In this document: positions 42,205 through 50,521 of the stretch, one piece after another | How the letters are laid out: each line of letters begins with the position of its first letter | How positions within the stretch are numbered: position 1 is the first letter of the stretch | NCBI GenBank assembly: GCA_030848925.1 | Contig: JANFFA010000002.1 | Coordinates: 558,001 to 622,000, forward strand | Length of the DNA stretch: 64,000 bases | Direction of reading: 5' to 3' | Source of the DNA: Rhodalgimonas zhirmunskyi | GTDB taxonomy: Bacteria > Pseudomonadota > Alphaproteobacteria > Rhodobacterales > Rhodobacteraceae | Notes under the pieces: model-generated | Seen by the model: only the letters and a program-made list of their open reading frames with translations | Database searches by the model: none | What the model was told of the DNA's origin: nothing | Translations under genes and position numbers: made by a program

Positions 42205-42803
42205 AGCAATCCCCGTTCGGTAAGGGCCTTGTGCAGCGCTTGCGCGGTGGTGAAGTGGTGGGCGTCCATGCCGGCGGCGCGGGCGCCTTCGGCGTTATGG
42301 GCGGCATCGTCGATAAAGAGGCAGTCTTCGGGCGCGACGCCGGCGCGTTCACATAAGAGTTCAAAGATGCGCGGCCCGGGTTTGAGGGTCTTTTCCTGCC
42401 CCGAGACGATGGTGGTGCCGAACACCTCGGCCAGCCGGGGCTGCGCCTCAAGACCCTTGGGCCAGGTTTCGGCGGACCAGTTGGTGATGGCATGGACCGG
42501 CGTGCCTTGGGCGCGCAGGCGGTCGAGGATGTCCCATGTGCCTTCAATACGGGTGCGCACGGTTTTCGGATAATGCGCCACGTAACCGGACAACCGGCAG
42601 GCATCTTCGGCTTCTGTCAGCTCGGCGGCGAGGTCGGCGAAGGTTTCGCCGCCATCGGCGCGCAGGTTCAACGCCGGGAAATCGATCCGCCGCATGAACG
42701 CGTCGACCATGGCGCGGCTGCCCATCTCGTCCAGCCACGCAAGATGCGGCTGCCAATCGACCAGCACGCCGCCGATGTCGAACACCACGACCGAGGGGGT
42801 CAT
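42201..42803 (-). CDS. HAD-superfamily hydrolase inserted between phnI and phnJ
   Basis: Phosphatase-like protein of 200 residues with the four HAD motifs: VVVFDIGGVLVDW (nucleophile Asp; D-x-G rather than D-x-D, as in the L-2-haloacid dehalogenase/YihX group), HAITNWSAE, the Lys in EKTLKPGPRIF, and DCLFIDDAAHNAEGA. It overlaps phnI and phnJ by ATGA at both ends, so it is made in step with the C-P lyase core. It is not one of the standard phn genes. It could process a phosphorylated ribose intermediate; phnP is absent from this window. Confidence 0.88.
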   Translation of the reverse strand: MTPSVVVFDIGGVLVDWQPHLAWLDEMGSRAMVDAFMRRIDFPALNLRADGGETFADLAAELTEAEDACRLSGYVAHYPKTVRTRIEGTWDILDRLRAQGTPVHAITNWSAETWPKGLEAQPRLAEVFGTTIVSGQEKTLKPGPRIFELLCERAGVAPEDCLFIDDAAHNAEGARAAGMDAHHFTTAQALHKALTERGLL

Positions 42804-43888
42804 TCTGCGGCTTCCTTGTGCTGATGCGCCATCGCCTCGGCGCGGACCTTGCGGATCAGCTCAAGCTCGGACTGGAAATCGACGTAATGGGGCAGCTTGA
42901 TATGTTCGAGGAAGCCGGTCGCCTGAATGTTATCGGCGTGGGACAGCACGAATTCCTCGTCCTGTGCCGGGGCGCCTTCGTTATCCTCGCCCAGTTCCTT
43001 CCAACGCAGGGCGCGGTCGACCAGCGCCATGGAAATCGCCTTGCGCTCGGTCTGGCCGAAGGTCAGGCCATAGCCGCGGGTGAATTGCGGCGGCTCGGTT
43101 TTCGAGCCCATGAACTGGTTGACGGTTTCGCATTCGGTCAGGGTGATTTCCCCGATGTCGATGGCAAAGCCCAATTCGGGGATGTCCATTTCGACCGCCA
43201 CGGTGCCGATGCGCAATTCGCCCACGAAGGGGTGGTTGCGGCCATAGCCGCGCTGGGTGGAATAGGCCATGCCAAGCACGAAGCCTTCGTCGCCGCGCGT
43301 CAGGGCCTGAAGCCGCAGGGCGCGGTTGGCCGGGTAATCCATCGGCTGGCGGGTCATGTCGGGCGGGGTTTCGTCGCTGCGCACCTCGTCCTGGATCAGG
43401 CCCTCGCGGTTGAGGAAATCGGTGATCCGGGGCATGTCGCGCTCCTGCGCTTCGCCGGTGGCGGCCTCGGGCACCTCGCCCTCGGCGGCGAGTTTGAAGT
43501 CGAGCAGGCGGTGGGTGTAATCGAAGGTCGGGCCAAGCACCTGACCGCCCGGGGCATCCTTGAACGTCGCCGAGATGCGCCGGTCGCAGGCCATTGCGCC
43601 CGTATCCACCGGGGTGGAATGGCCGATCCGGGGCAGGGTGGTGCGATAGGCGCGGATGAGGAAGATCGCTTCGATCAGATCGCCGCGCGATTGCTTGATC
43701 GCCAGCGCGGCCAGATCGGGATCGTAAAGCGAGCCTTCGGCCATGACGCGATTGACGGCGAGGGAGAGTTGTTCGCGGATCTGCGCGATGGAAAGTTCGG
43801 CGATGGAGGTATCGCCGCGCCGTTCCTCGGCCAGCCAGTCATGCGCGTTGTCGATGGCGCGCTCGCCCCCTTTGACGGCGACATACAT
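42800..43888 (-). CDS. phnI: PhnI, C-P lyase core nucleosidase subunit
   Basis: With PhnG, PhnH and PhnL it forms ribose-1-phosphonate-5-triphosphate from ATP and phosphonate; PhnI supplies the nucleosidase activity. The 362-residue protein begins MYVAVKGGERAIDNAHDWLAE and has IREQLSLAVNRVMAEGSLYDPDLAALAIKQ, FLIRAYRTTLPR, VLGMAYSTQRGYGRNHPF and SHADNIQATGFLEHIKLPHYVDFQ, all diagnostic. It shares one base with the phnH stop (TGATG). Confidence 0.97.
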   Translation of the reverse strand: MYVAVKGGERAIDNAHDWLAEERRGDTSIAELSIAQIREQLSLAVNRVMAEGSLYDPDLAALAIKQSRGDLIEAIFLIRAYRTTLPRIGHSTPVDTGAMACDRRISATFKDAPGGQVLGPTFDYTHRLLDFKLAAEGEVPEAATGEAQERDMPRITDFLNREGLIQDEVRSDETPPDMTRQPMDYPANRALRLQALTRGDEGFVLGMAYSTQRGYGRNHPFVGELRIGTVAVEMDIPELGFAIDIGEITLTECETVNQFMGSKTEPPQFTRGYGLTFGQTERKAISMALVDRALRWKELGEDNEGAPAQDEEFVLSHADNIQATGFLEHIKLPHYVDFQSELELIRKVRAEAMAHQHKEAAE

Positions 43889-44454
43889 CAGATGTCCTCC
43901 ACTTCAGTGCTGCGCGGCAGGCCGGCGAGGCGGTCGTCGGCGGTGAAATAGAAATCAAGGCCCAGCGGGAAAAGCGCCCGGTTGGCCCGGAAGGCGGCTG
44001 TTTCGGGCAGGGACAGGTGCGCCTCGACCTCGATCCCCGGGCCGGTCAGGCGCGGGCCATCATTGGACAGCGTGTCACGTTCGACGATCAGCGTGGTCGA
44101 GCGGTCGGGATAGTCCGAGGTGCCGACGGGGAAGGCCGCCAACGGCAGCGACTCCCATCGGCCAAGGGCGAATTGTGCGGCCTCGGGCGCGACGATGGGC
44201 GCGCCGATATGGAAGGCGATCCAGTCGCGGATCGCGGGGCTGTCGTGACCCGGGGCCAGATAGAGCGGCGTTTCGCCATCACAAAGCGTCAGCAACAGCG
44301 CAGCGGCAGCGGGGGACACCGGGTCCGGCGCGGTGGCACCGGTCAGCGCCTCGATCCGGCCCGGACGGGCGAGGGCAGAGAGCGCGGCACGAAAGGCGCG
44401 GGCGCTGTCCTGCGCCGGGTTGGCGAAGCCGCCCGATAGCGATTGGTCAAGCAT
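43888..44454 (-). CDS. phnH: PhnH, C-P lyase core subunit
   Basis: Structural subunit of the PhnGHIJ core, 188 residues. Family features: the N-terminal FANPAQDSARAFRAALSALARPGRI, LLTLCDGETPLYL, FALGRWESLPLAAFPVGTSDYPDRSTTLIVE and the C-terminal GLDFYFTADDRLAGLPRST. Full length. It shares one base with phnG upstream and with phnI downstream. Confidence 0.95.
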   Translation of the reverse strand: MLDQSLSGGFANPAQDSARAFRAALSALARPGRIEALTGATAPDPVSPAAAALLLTLCDGETPLYLAPGHDSPAIRDWIAFHIGAPIVAPEAAQFALGRWESLPLAAFPVGTSDYPDRSTTLIVERDTLSNDGPRLTGPGIEVEAHLSLPETAAFRANRALFPLGLDFYFTADDRLAGLPRSTEVEDI

Positions 44455-44909
44455 CAGTCCTCTCCTCGCACCATGGTAAAGAAATCGACCTTGGTCGCCG
44501 CCGCCTTGGCCGCGCGGGTGGCGCGGGCGGTCTGCGCGGCCTCTTCCAGCGGGGTCAGGATCGCGGCGCGGATCGCCCCGGCGCGGTCGGTCTGCATCAG
44601 TGCGTCGATCAGCGCGGCGCGCTCGGCATGGGCCTTGTCACGGCCCTGCACATAGCCATGGCCGACCGTGCCGCAGGGCAGGCGCAGCGCACAGCGCGTC
44701 ACCGTCATTTCGCCAAGGTTGAACGGCGCGCCGGTGCCGCCCGCGCGGCCCCTGACCATCACGCCGCCCACTTCCGGCGGGCGCAGCCACGTGTGCGCGG
44801 GCCACTCGTCTAGCCCGTCGCAAAGCGCGTGCAACTGCGCGGGCGCGGCCTTGGCCAGCGTGCTCATCCAGCGCTGTCGTGCGGGGGTGTTTGTCTGCTC
44901 AGGGGTCAT
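44454..44909 (-). CDS. phnG: PhnG, C-P lyase core subunit
   Basis: First gene of the C-P lyase operon, 151 residues. It has RQRWMSTLAKAAPAQL, RPPEVGGVMVRGRAGGTGAPFNLGEMTVTRCALRL and the hallmark GHGYVQGRDKAHAERAALIDALMQ. PhnG partners PhnI in the core complex. The start lies 15 bases downstream of a perfect palindrome that is probably the PhnF operator. Confidence 0.95.
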   Translation of the reverse strand: MTPEQTNTPARQRWMSTLAKAAPAQLHALCDGLDEWPAHTWLRPPEVGGVMVRGRAGGTGAPFNLGEMTVTRCALRLPCGTVGHGYVQGRDKAHAERAALIDALMQTDRAGAIRAAILTPLEEAAQTARATRAAKAAATKVDFFTMVRGED

Positions 44910-44924
44910 TTCGACAACTTGCTC

Positions 44925-44956
44925 ATTTGTCTAGATTAATATACAACTAGACAAAT
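44925..44956. promoter_or_regulatory. Operator-like palindrome between phnG and phnF
   Basis: ATTTGTCTAG (44925-44934) and CTAGACAAAT (44947-44956) are perfect ten-base inverted arms separated by twelve AT-rich bases (ATTAATATACAA). It lies in the 106-bp divergent region between phnG and phnF. GntR/HutC repressors bind such palindromes, so this is the natural PhnF operator, controlling both directions. The arms and spacer also supply -10-like AT-rich sequence. Confidence 0.75.
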
Positions 44957-45015
44957 CATAGGCCCCGCCCCGCAAACGGGCAAGCCCCCACGGTATGAAG
45001 ATTTGGTGACACTCG

Positions 45016-45726
45016 ATGGCCCGCACTCCGATCTGGAAAACCATCGCCGCCACGCTGGAAGGCGAGATTGCCGCTGGCCATTACCGCGCCGGTGACAAAC
45101 TTCCGACCGAGGCCGCGCTGGCGGGGCGCTTTGGCGTGAACCGTCATACCGTGCGCCGTGCGCTGGCCGATCTGGGCGAACGTGGCATCACCCGCTCGCG
45201 CCGGGGCGCGGGGGTGTTTGTCGAAGCGGCACCGACCGAATACCCCATCGGGCGGCGCGTGCGCTTTCACCGCGCGATCGAGGCGACGGGCAAACTGCCC
45301 ACCAAGCAGGTGCTGCATGTCGACACCCGCGCTTGTGACGCGGACGAGGCGGGCGCGCTTCACCTGACAGCGGGGGACAGGGTGGTGGTCTACGAGGGCC
45401 TGTCGCTATCGGAAGGCACGCCCATCGCGCATTTCATCAGTGTGTTCCCCGAGGCCCGCGTGCCGAACATGGCCGCAACTCTGGGCGAGGTGACATCGGT
45501 GACCGAGGCGCTGCGCCGAAATGGCATCAGCGATTACACCCGCTCTGAAACGCGGCTGACCGCGACCCGCGCCAATGCGACCCAAGCGCTGCACCTGCGC
45601 CTGCGCGAGGGCGATCCGCTGTTGAAAACCGTGGGCCTCAACCTCTGCCCCGAGGGCCGCCCGATCGAACGCGGCCTCACGTGGTTTGCAGGGGATCGGG
45701 TGACGCTGACGGTGCGCAGCGATTAA
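45016..45726 (+). CDS. phnF: PhnF, GntR/HutC-family regulator
   Basis: Transcriptional regulator of phosphonate use, 236 residues. The N-terminal winged helix is IAATLEGEIAAGHYRAGDKLPTE, then LAGRFGVNRHTVRRALADLGERGI. The C-terminal UTRA ligand domain has VVVYEGLSLSEGTPIAHF, and ends RPIERGLTWFAGDRVTLTV. Divergent from phnG with a palindrome between. It converges on the hexapeptide-transferase gene with a four-base stop overlap (TTAA). Confidence 0.93.
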   Translation: MARTPIWKTIAATLEGEIAAGHYRAGDKLPTEAALAGRFGVNRHTVRRALADLGERGITRSRRGAGVFVEAAPTEYPIGRRVRFHRAIEATGKLPTKQVLHVDTRACDADEAGALHLTAGDRVVVYEGLSLSEGTPIAHFISVFPEARVPNMAATLGEVTSVTEALRRNGISDYTRSETRLTATRANATQALHLRLREGDPLLKTVGLNLCPEGRPIERGLTWFAGDRVTLTVRSD

Positions 45727-46343
45727 GCGCCTTCGTATGTGTCGAGAAAGGCGCGAATCTCCAGCGCACGGAAATCATCAAGCCGTTCGCGCAGCGTTTC
45801 GTGATCCCAATCCCACCATGCCAGCGCCAGCAACCGCTCGACCACATCTGCGTCGAACCGCATACGCATGGGGCGCGCGGGGATGCCGGTGACGATCTCG
45901 TAAGGGGCCACATCGCGCGTGACCACCGCGCTCGACGCCACGACAGCGCCATGGCCGATCGTCACCTCGGGGCGGATCACCGCGCCGTGGCCGATCCACG
46001 TGTCGTGGCCGATCCGCGCGATCCGGGCGTGGCGGCGCGCGAAAAAGGCATCATCGCGGGTCGTATCATCCCAGTAATCGGACGAGCGATAGAGGAAATG
46101 ATGCAGGCTGGCCTGCTCCATCGGGTGATCGGTCGGGCCGATCCGGGTGAAACTGGCAATATTGGCGAATTTTCCGATCTCGGCATTGGCGATGTCGGCG
46201 TAGCGGTCGCAATAGGAGTAATCGCCCATCGTGACATTCTGGATCCGGCTGCCTTGGCCCACCTCGGTATAGCGGCCAAAGGTGCTTTCGACGATCTCGC
46301 ACTCGGGGTGGATGTAGGGGTCGTGAGCGGAAAGGCGCGGCAT
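45723..46343 (-). CDS. Phosphonate-locus hexapeptide-repeat acetyltransferase-like protein
   Basis: Left-handed beta-helix transferase of 206 residues, matching the hexapeptide family regularly seen in phn clusters (TIGR03308-type). Repeats are visible in the N-terminal part (IHPECEIVESTFGRYTEVGQGSRI, NVTMGDYSY) and again in IGHDTWIGHGAVIRPEVTIGHGAVV, followed by VVTRDVAPYEIVTGIPARPMRMRF. Probably an acyl-CoA-dependent acetyltransferase for an aminophosphonate or ribosyl intermediate; the reaction is not established. Shares one base with the phnE stop, hence the last gene of the phnCDE unit. Confidence 0.85.
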   Translation of the reverse strand: MPRLSAHDPYIHPECEIVESTFGRYTEVGQGSRIQNVTMGDYSYCDRYADIANAEIGKFANIASFTRIGPTDHPMEQASLHHFLYRSSDYWDDTTRDDAFFARRHARIARIGHDTWIGHGAVIRPEVTIGHGAVVASSAVVTRDVAPYEIVTGIPARPMRMRFDADVVERLLALAWWDWDHETLRERLDDFRALEIRAFLDTYEGA

Positions 46344-47665
46344 CAGTGACCGCCTTCCCCGCCCTTGATCAGGCGGGTGCGCAACTTGCCAGAGAACCAG
46401 TCCATCGCCATCACCATGATGATCACGAGGATAATGTAATACGTCACCTCTTCCCAGTCCTTCTGGGTGATCATCGCCTGTGTCAGCATCAAGCCGATGC
46501 CACCCCCGGTGATCGCGCCGATGATCGTGGCGCTGCGGGTGTTCGACTCAAGGAAATAGAGAACCTGTGACAGCAGAACCGGCGTCACCTGCGGGATCAC
46601 GCCGAACCGCTGGCGCTGCAACGGCTTTGCCCCGGTCGAACGGATGCCTTCGATCTGCTTCTCATCAACATTTTCCAGCGCCTCCGAGAACATCTTGCCG
46701 AAGCTGCCGGTGTCGGTGATCAGGATCGCAAGCGCCCCGGTCAGCGGCCCGGGCCCGAAGGCGCGCGACAGGATGATCGTCCAGATCAGCGCATCGACCC
46801 CGCGAAAGAAATCGAACAACCGCCGCGCGGCAAAGCGCACCGCCGTCAAGGGCGCGAAGTTCCGCGCCGCGAGGAAGGCCAGCGGCAGCGCCACGATCGC
46901 CGCCCCGAAGGTCCCGAGAAAAGCCATCAAAACGGTTTCGAACAGCGCGCCCGCCACCTGATTGTGATGCCACATCGCGTTGTGCCAGAAGTCGTGGAAG
47001 ATCGCCCCCGCCTCGCCATTGAAGGCGCGCGAGGCGATCTCGCCCAAGCCCAGCCCGTGATAGGGGCTGTCAAGGGTGAACCAGAACAGCTCCCAGCCGG
47101 TTTCATAGCGAAACACCTCGGCCTTACTGCGCGTCACGTTCAACCGCCCGGCCTCGGTCGTGATGGCGACGCGCGATTTCGACACGTTGGCCCACTCGGG
47201 CACAACGCCGCCGGGGAAGGTGGCGTTGACGCCCTTGGCGCGGCTCGACGTGATGCTGATCGTGCCATAGTCGGGGATTTCGAACGTCACCGGATCGCCC
47301 AGCGTGACGCGATTGCCCCCGCCCAGATCGACCACGGTGGTTTCGCCTAGCGTGACCCAATCGGGCGCGGTGCCTTCGGGATAGGTGCCCTTGCGCTCGC
47401 CCTCAATGGCGACGGTGGTGCCGCCATTGCGGTAATCGCGGGTGACGTGGGTCTTATAGCTGTAACTGTCGGCCACCAGCGTGCGCGCGTTTTCGAAGTT
47501 GGCGCGCTGGGCCAGACCCGGCATGTCGAAGCTAAAGAAGATGAACGTCAGATAGGCAAGGACCAGCGCCGGAAAGCCAAACGCAAACAACCGCTTGTGA
47601 GCGATCAGCCGGTCAGCGCCGCTGCGCAGGGTCGACAGGCGGTCGGGGGTGTCTGTCATGCTCAT
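46343..47665 (-). CDS. phnE: PhnE, phosphonate ABC transporter permease 2 (long form)
   Basis: Inner-membrane permease with 440 residues, well above the usual 260-300. After the first TM (LFAFGFPALVLAYLTFIFFSF) there is an insert of about 130 residues rich in beta-type sequence (THVTRDYRNGGTTVAIEGERKG through TTEAGRLNVTRSKAEVF), probably a periplasmic domain. The normal permease core then follows, with ALFETVLMAFLGTFGAAIVALPLAF, the EAA-like coupling loop IEGIRSTGAKPLQRQRFGVIPQV and GGGIGLMLTQAM. Overlaps the other permease by ATGA, so the two form a heterodimer. Confidence 0.92.
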   Translation of the reverse strand: MSMTDTPDRLSTLRSGADRLIAHKRLFAFGFPALVLAYLTFIFFSFDMPGLAQRANFENARTLVADSYSYKTHVTRDYRNGGTTVAIEGERKGTYPEGTAPDWVTLGETTVVDLGGGNRVTLGDPVTFEIPDYGTISITSSRAKGVNATFPGGVVPEWANVSKSRVAITTEAGRLNVTRSKAEVFRYETGWELFWFTLDSPYHGLGLGEIASRAFNGEAGAIFHDFWHNAMWHHNQVAGALFETVLMAFLGTFGAAIVALPLAFLAARNFAPLTAVRFAARRLFDFFRGVDALIWTIILSRAFGPGPLTGALAILITDTGSFGKMFSEALENVDEKQIEGIRSTGAKPLQRQRFGVIPQVTPVLLSQVLYFLESNTRSATIIGAITGGGIGLMLTQAMITQKDWEEVTYYIILVIIMVMAMDWFSGKLRTRLIKGGEGGH

Positions 47666-48549
47666 AACGTTGCCTCCAGCGTGCGTTTGCCATGGGTCAG
47701 GCGGTCGCGTAGCGCCGATGAAATCTGATCGACGATCACGATGCTCAGGAACAGCAGCAGGAAGATCGCCGCCGCCTCGTCATACTTGCCGGTGCCCCAT
47801 GACATCGCGTTCTTCAACTCGTAGCCGATGCCGCCCGCGCCGACGAAGCCAAGGATGGCCGAGGCGCGGATGTTGATTTCAAAGCGCAACAGCGCATAGC
47901 TCAGGTAATTCGGCGCGACCTGTGGCAGGATGCCAAGGCTCATCCGCTGGATCCAGCTTGCGCCGACCGAATGCAGCCCCTCGACCGGCTTGAGCGAGGC
48001 ATTCTCGTTCACCTCGGAAAACAGTTTTCCCAACGCCCCTACGGTGTGAAAGGCGATGGCGATCATTGCCGGAACCGGGCCACCGCCCAGCACGAAAATC
48101 AAAAGCAGCGCGATCACGATCTCGGGGATGGCGCGCATCACGTCCATGACCCGGCGAAACACCGGAATCGCCCATGGCCAAAGCGCCAATCCGCGCGTCG
48201 CCATGAGCGAGAACAGGATCGCGAACATCGCCCCGGTCAGTGTCGCCGCGCCCGCGATGTTGATCGTCTCGATCAGCGCGGGCAGGAAACGCACGAAATG
48301 TGCCGGAAACTCGGCCAGTTTTTGCGAGGCCTCGCCCAGAACCTCGGTCGGGAAATCGAAAAAGCGGTGCAACCCGCTCCAGAAGCCGCCCGCGTTGCGG
48401 CTGTCCGCCGTCCAGAACCCCGCCACCATGAGCGCCACGAAAAGCGCGATTAGGATCGTGTTGTAGGTCCGCTTGCGCCGGGTGAGGGCAAGGTATTCGG
48501 CCCGGACATCAAGCCCGGACGAGGAAGCAGAAGGGGACATATCTGACAT
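47662..48549 (-). CDS. phnE: PhnE, phosphonate ABC transporter permease 1
   Basis: Inner-membrane permease of 295 residues with normal length. TM segments include TYNTILIALFVALMVAGFW, INIAGAATLTGAMFAILFSLM and IPEIVIALLLIFVLGGG; the coupling loop is KPVEGLHSVGASWIQRMSLGILPQV, and GFVGAGGIGYEL precedes the last helices. Separated from phnD by a strong terminator-like hairpin, so it is likely expressed at a lower level than the binding protein. Confidence 0.94.
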   Translation of the reverse strand: MSDMSPSASSSGLDVRAEYLALTRRKRTYNTILIALFVALMVAGFWTADSRNAGGFWSGLHRFFDFPTEVLGEASQKLAEFPAHFVRFLPALIETINIAGAATLTGAMFAILFSLMATRGLALWPWAIPVFRRVMDVMRAIPEIVIALLLIFVLGGGPVPAMIAIAFHTVGALGKLFSEVNENASLKPVEGLHSVGASWIQRMSLGILPQVAPNYLSYALLRFEINIRASAILGFVGAGGIGYELKNAMSWGTGKYDEAAAIFLLLFLSIVIVDQISSALRDRLTHGKRTLEATL

Positions 48550-48572
48550 GGGGTGCCTATGGGTTGGCCTTC

Positions 48573-48606
48573 AAAAAAGGCGGGCCCCGATGGTCCGGGC
48601 CCGCCT
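48573..48606 (-). terminator. Intra-operon hairpin between phnD and phnE
   Basis: AGGCGGGCCC and GGGCCCGCCT form a perfect GC-only stem around about ten bases. On the minus strand it is followed by six U. It stands 18 bases past the phnD stop and upstream of phnE, so partial termination would leave excess phnD mRNA over permease mRNA, a common design for binding-protein transporters. Confidence 0.8.
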
Positions 48607-48624
48607 GATCGTGCTGAAAAGGGC

Positions 48625-49539
48625 TTAGTTCGACTTCAGCTTGCGGGCCTCGATGATCGAAAGATACGCATCGTGGTTGATCGGCTGGAAGCCAAGCGCC
48701 TCACCGGCCATGAAGTTATAGGCACAGTCCGGGTCCATGTAGGGCAGCGACGCGGTCAGCGTGGTCACGTCCAGCTTGACCCGCTCGGGCAGGGTCGAGC
48801 GCAGAACGATCGGGCCTTCGGGGATCGGGTTGGATTTCCAGATCTCGACCATCTCGTTCATGTCGACAAGGCCCGCATCCGAGGCCTTGCGCAGCGCGCC
48901 CGAGTTGTAGCCGTCTTCCCATTCGCCCATGCCGTCGGCCCAGGTCACACCGGCATCGACATCGCCGTTTGCGACGGCGACGATGGTCTGCTCGTGACCG
49001 CCGGTGAACTTGACCTCACCGAAATATTCGCCCGACTCCATGCTGGCGCCGGTGGCGTTGGGGATTTCGATCGACGGGATCAGGTAGCCCGAGGTCGAGT
49101 TCGGATCGCCAAAGCCAAACACCTTGCCCTTCATGTCGTCGAGCGATTTGATATCGCTGTCCTTGCGGGCGAACCCGATCGAGTAATAGCCGTAAGAGCC
49201 ATCCATGTTGGTCTTGACCATGATCGGCTCGACCGCTTCGGGGTTGCTCAGGTAGGTCTTGGCATAGGCCGACGCGCCCAGCCACGCCATGTCGAGCGTG
49301 CCACCCAGCAGGCCCTGGATCACGCCATCGTAATCGGCCGGGGTGAACAGTTTCACCGGAACGCCCAGCAGCTTTTCGGCCTTGGCGCGGTAGCACTCGT
49401 TCGAGGCCATCCGGTCCTGCGCGTTTTCACCGCCAAGGATGCCGATGCGGAATTCCTTGATCGTGTCTTCGGCGCTTGCGGGCGCGGTGGCGGCTGTCAG
49501 GGCCGTGGTCGCCACGAGGGCGGTCAGCAGTTTTTTCAT
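48625..49539 (-). CDS. phnD: PhnD, phosphonate-binding periplasmic protein
   Basis: Periplasmic solute-binding protein of 304 residues. A signal peptide (MKKLLTALVATTALTAATAPASA) precedes FRIGILGGENAQDRMASNECYRA, GVPVKLFTPADYDGVIQGLLGG, AWLGASAYAKTYL, FGFGDPNSTSGYLIPSIE and VTWADGMGEWEDG, all of the PhnD/PhnS type that binds alkylphosphonate. The start was set at the signal peptide because the long upstream frame overlaps phnC and has no similarity. Confidence 0.95.
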   Translation of the reverse strand: MKKLLTALVATTALTAATAPASAEDTIKEFRIGILGGENAQDRMASNECYRAKAEKLLGVPVKLFTPADYDGVIQGLLGGTLDMAWLGASAYAKTYLSNPEAVEPIMVKTNMDGSYGYYSIGFARKDSDIKSLDDMKGKVFGFGDPNSTSGYLIPSIEIPNATGASMESGEYFGEVKFTGGHEQTIVAVANGDVDAGVTWADGMGEWEDGYNSGALRKASDAGLVDMNEMVEIWKSNPIPEGPIVLRSTLPERVKLDVTTLTASLPYMDPDCAYNFMAGEALGFQPINHDAYLSIIEARKLKSN

Positions 49540-49630
49540 GGGTCTGTCTCTCTCGTGTTTGCTTTTGCAGGGTAGGGCCCGGCGCGAGTTCCGCCCCGGG
49601 GGTGGTGAAATCGAAATCAGGCCGATATTT

Positions 49631-50449
49631 TCAGGCCGGAATTTTCGGGGCCAAACCGGGCTGTGCCCGCTCAAGCGCCGCGATGCTGGTTGATGTGGCA
49701 TGTTCGGAAAATCCGGCATTCGCGCCATAGATGTCGCGCGCCGCGCCGGTGGTCAGTTGCTCGGGCCGCCCGTCGAACACGACCCGGCCCGCGCGCATCC
49801 CGATCACCCGGTCGCAATATTGCCGCGCGGTATCCAGCGTGTGCAGGTTGGCTATGACGGTGCGGCCGTCTTCCTCGTGAATGCGGCGCAGGGCGTCCAT
49901 CACGATCTGTGCATTCATCGGGTCGAGGCTGGCAATCGGCTCATCGGCGAGGATGATCTTGGGGTCCTGCATCAGGGCGCGTGCAATCGCCACGCGCTGT
50001 TGCTGCCCACCCGAAAGCGCCTCGGCCCGCTTGGCGGCGTGATCGGCGATGCCAAGCCGTTCGAGGATATCAATAGCGCGGTGAATGTCGGCCTGCGGAT
50101 AAAGGTTGAACAGTGTCGCCAACGTCGAGCGGCGGTTCAGCGTGCCATGCAGCACGTTCGACACCACGTCCATGCGCGGCACAAGGTTGAACTGCTGAAA
50201 GATCATCGCGCATTGCGATTGCCATGCACGCACCGCCGCCCCCTTGAGGGCAAGCACGTTCTGCCCTTCGAAGGCCAGCGCGCCGCTGCTTGCATCGGTC
50301 AGCCGGTTCATCATCCGCAACAGCGTGGATTTCCCCGCGCCAGACGCCCCGATGATGCCGATCATCATCGGCCGGTCGACCGTGAAACTGACGTTATCAA
50401 CAGCCGTATTCGCGCCGAAGCGCTTCGTCAGTTTATCAAAGACGAGCAT
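49631..50449 (-). CDS. phnC: PhnC, phosphonate ABC transporter ATP-binding protein
   Basis: Cytoplasmic ATPase of the uptake system, 272 residues: [21 protein letters not shown] (Walker A), [20 protein letters not shown] (Q-loop, typical PhnC), [20 protein letters not shown] (signature), [23 protein letters not shown] (Walker B) and [13 protein letters not shown] (switch His). First gene of phnC-D-E-E-transferase. No clear Pho-box could be identified upstream by eye. Confidence 0.95.
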   Translation of the reverse strand: MLVFDKLTKRFGANTAVDNVSFTVDRPMMIGIIGASGAGKSTLLRMMNRLTDASSGALAFEGQNVLALKGAAVRAWQSQCAMIFQQFNLVPRMDVVSNVLHGTLNRRSTLATLFNLYPQADIHRAIDILERLGIADHAAKRAEALSGGQQQRVAIARALMQDPKIILADEPIASLDPMNAQIVMDALRRIHEEDGRTVIANLHTLDTARQYCDRVIGMRAGRVVFDGRPEQLTTGAARDIYGANAGFSEHATSTSIAALERAQPGLAPKIPA

Positions 50450-50521
50450 CCTGATCCCCCGCTCAAATTCTGCGGGATCAAGACAGTGCCTCTGTCAAAG
50501 CGATGTGACAGCTCTGCGAAA

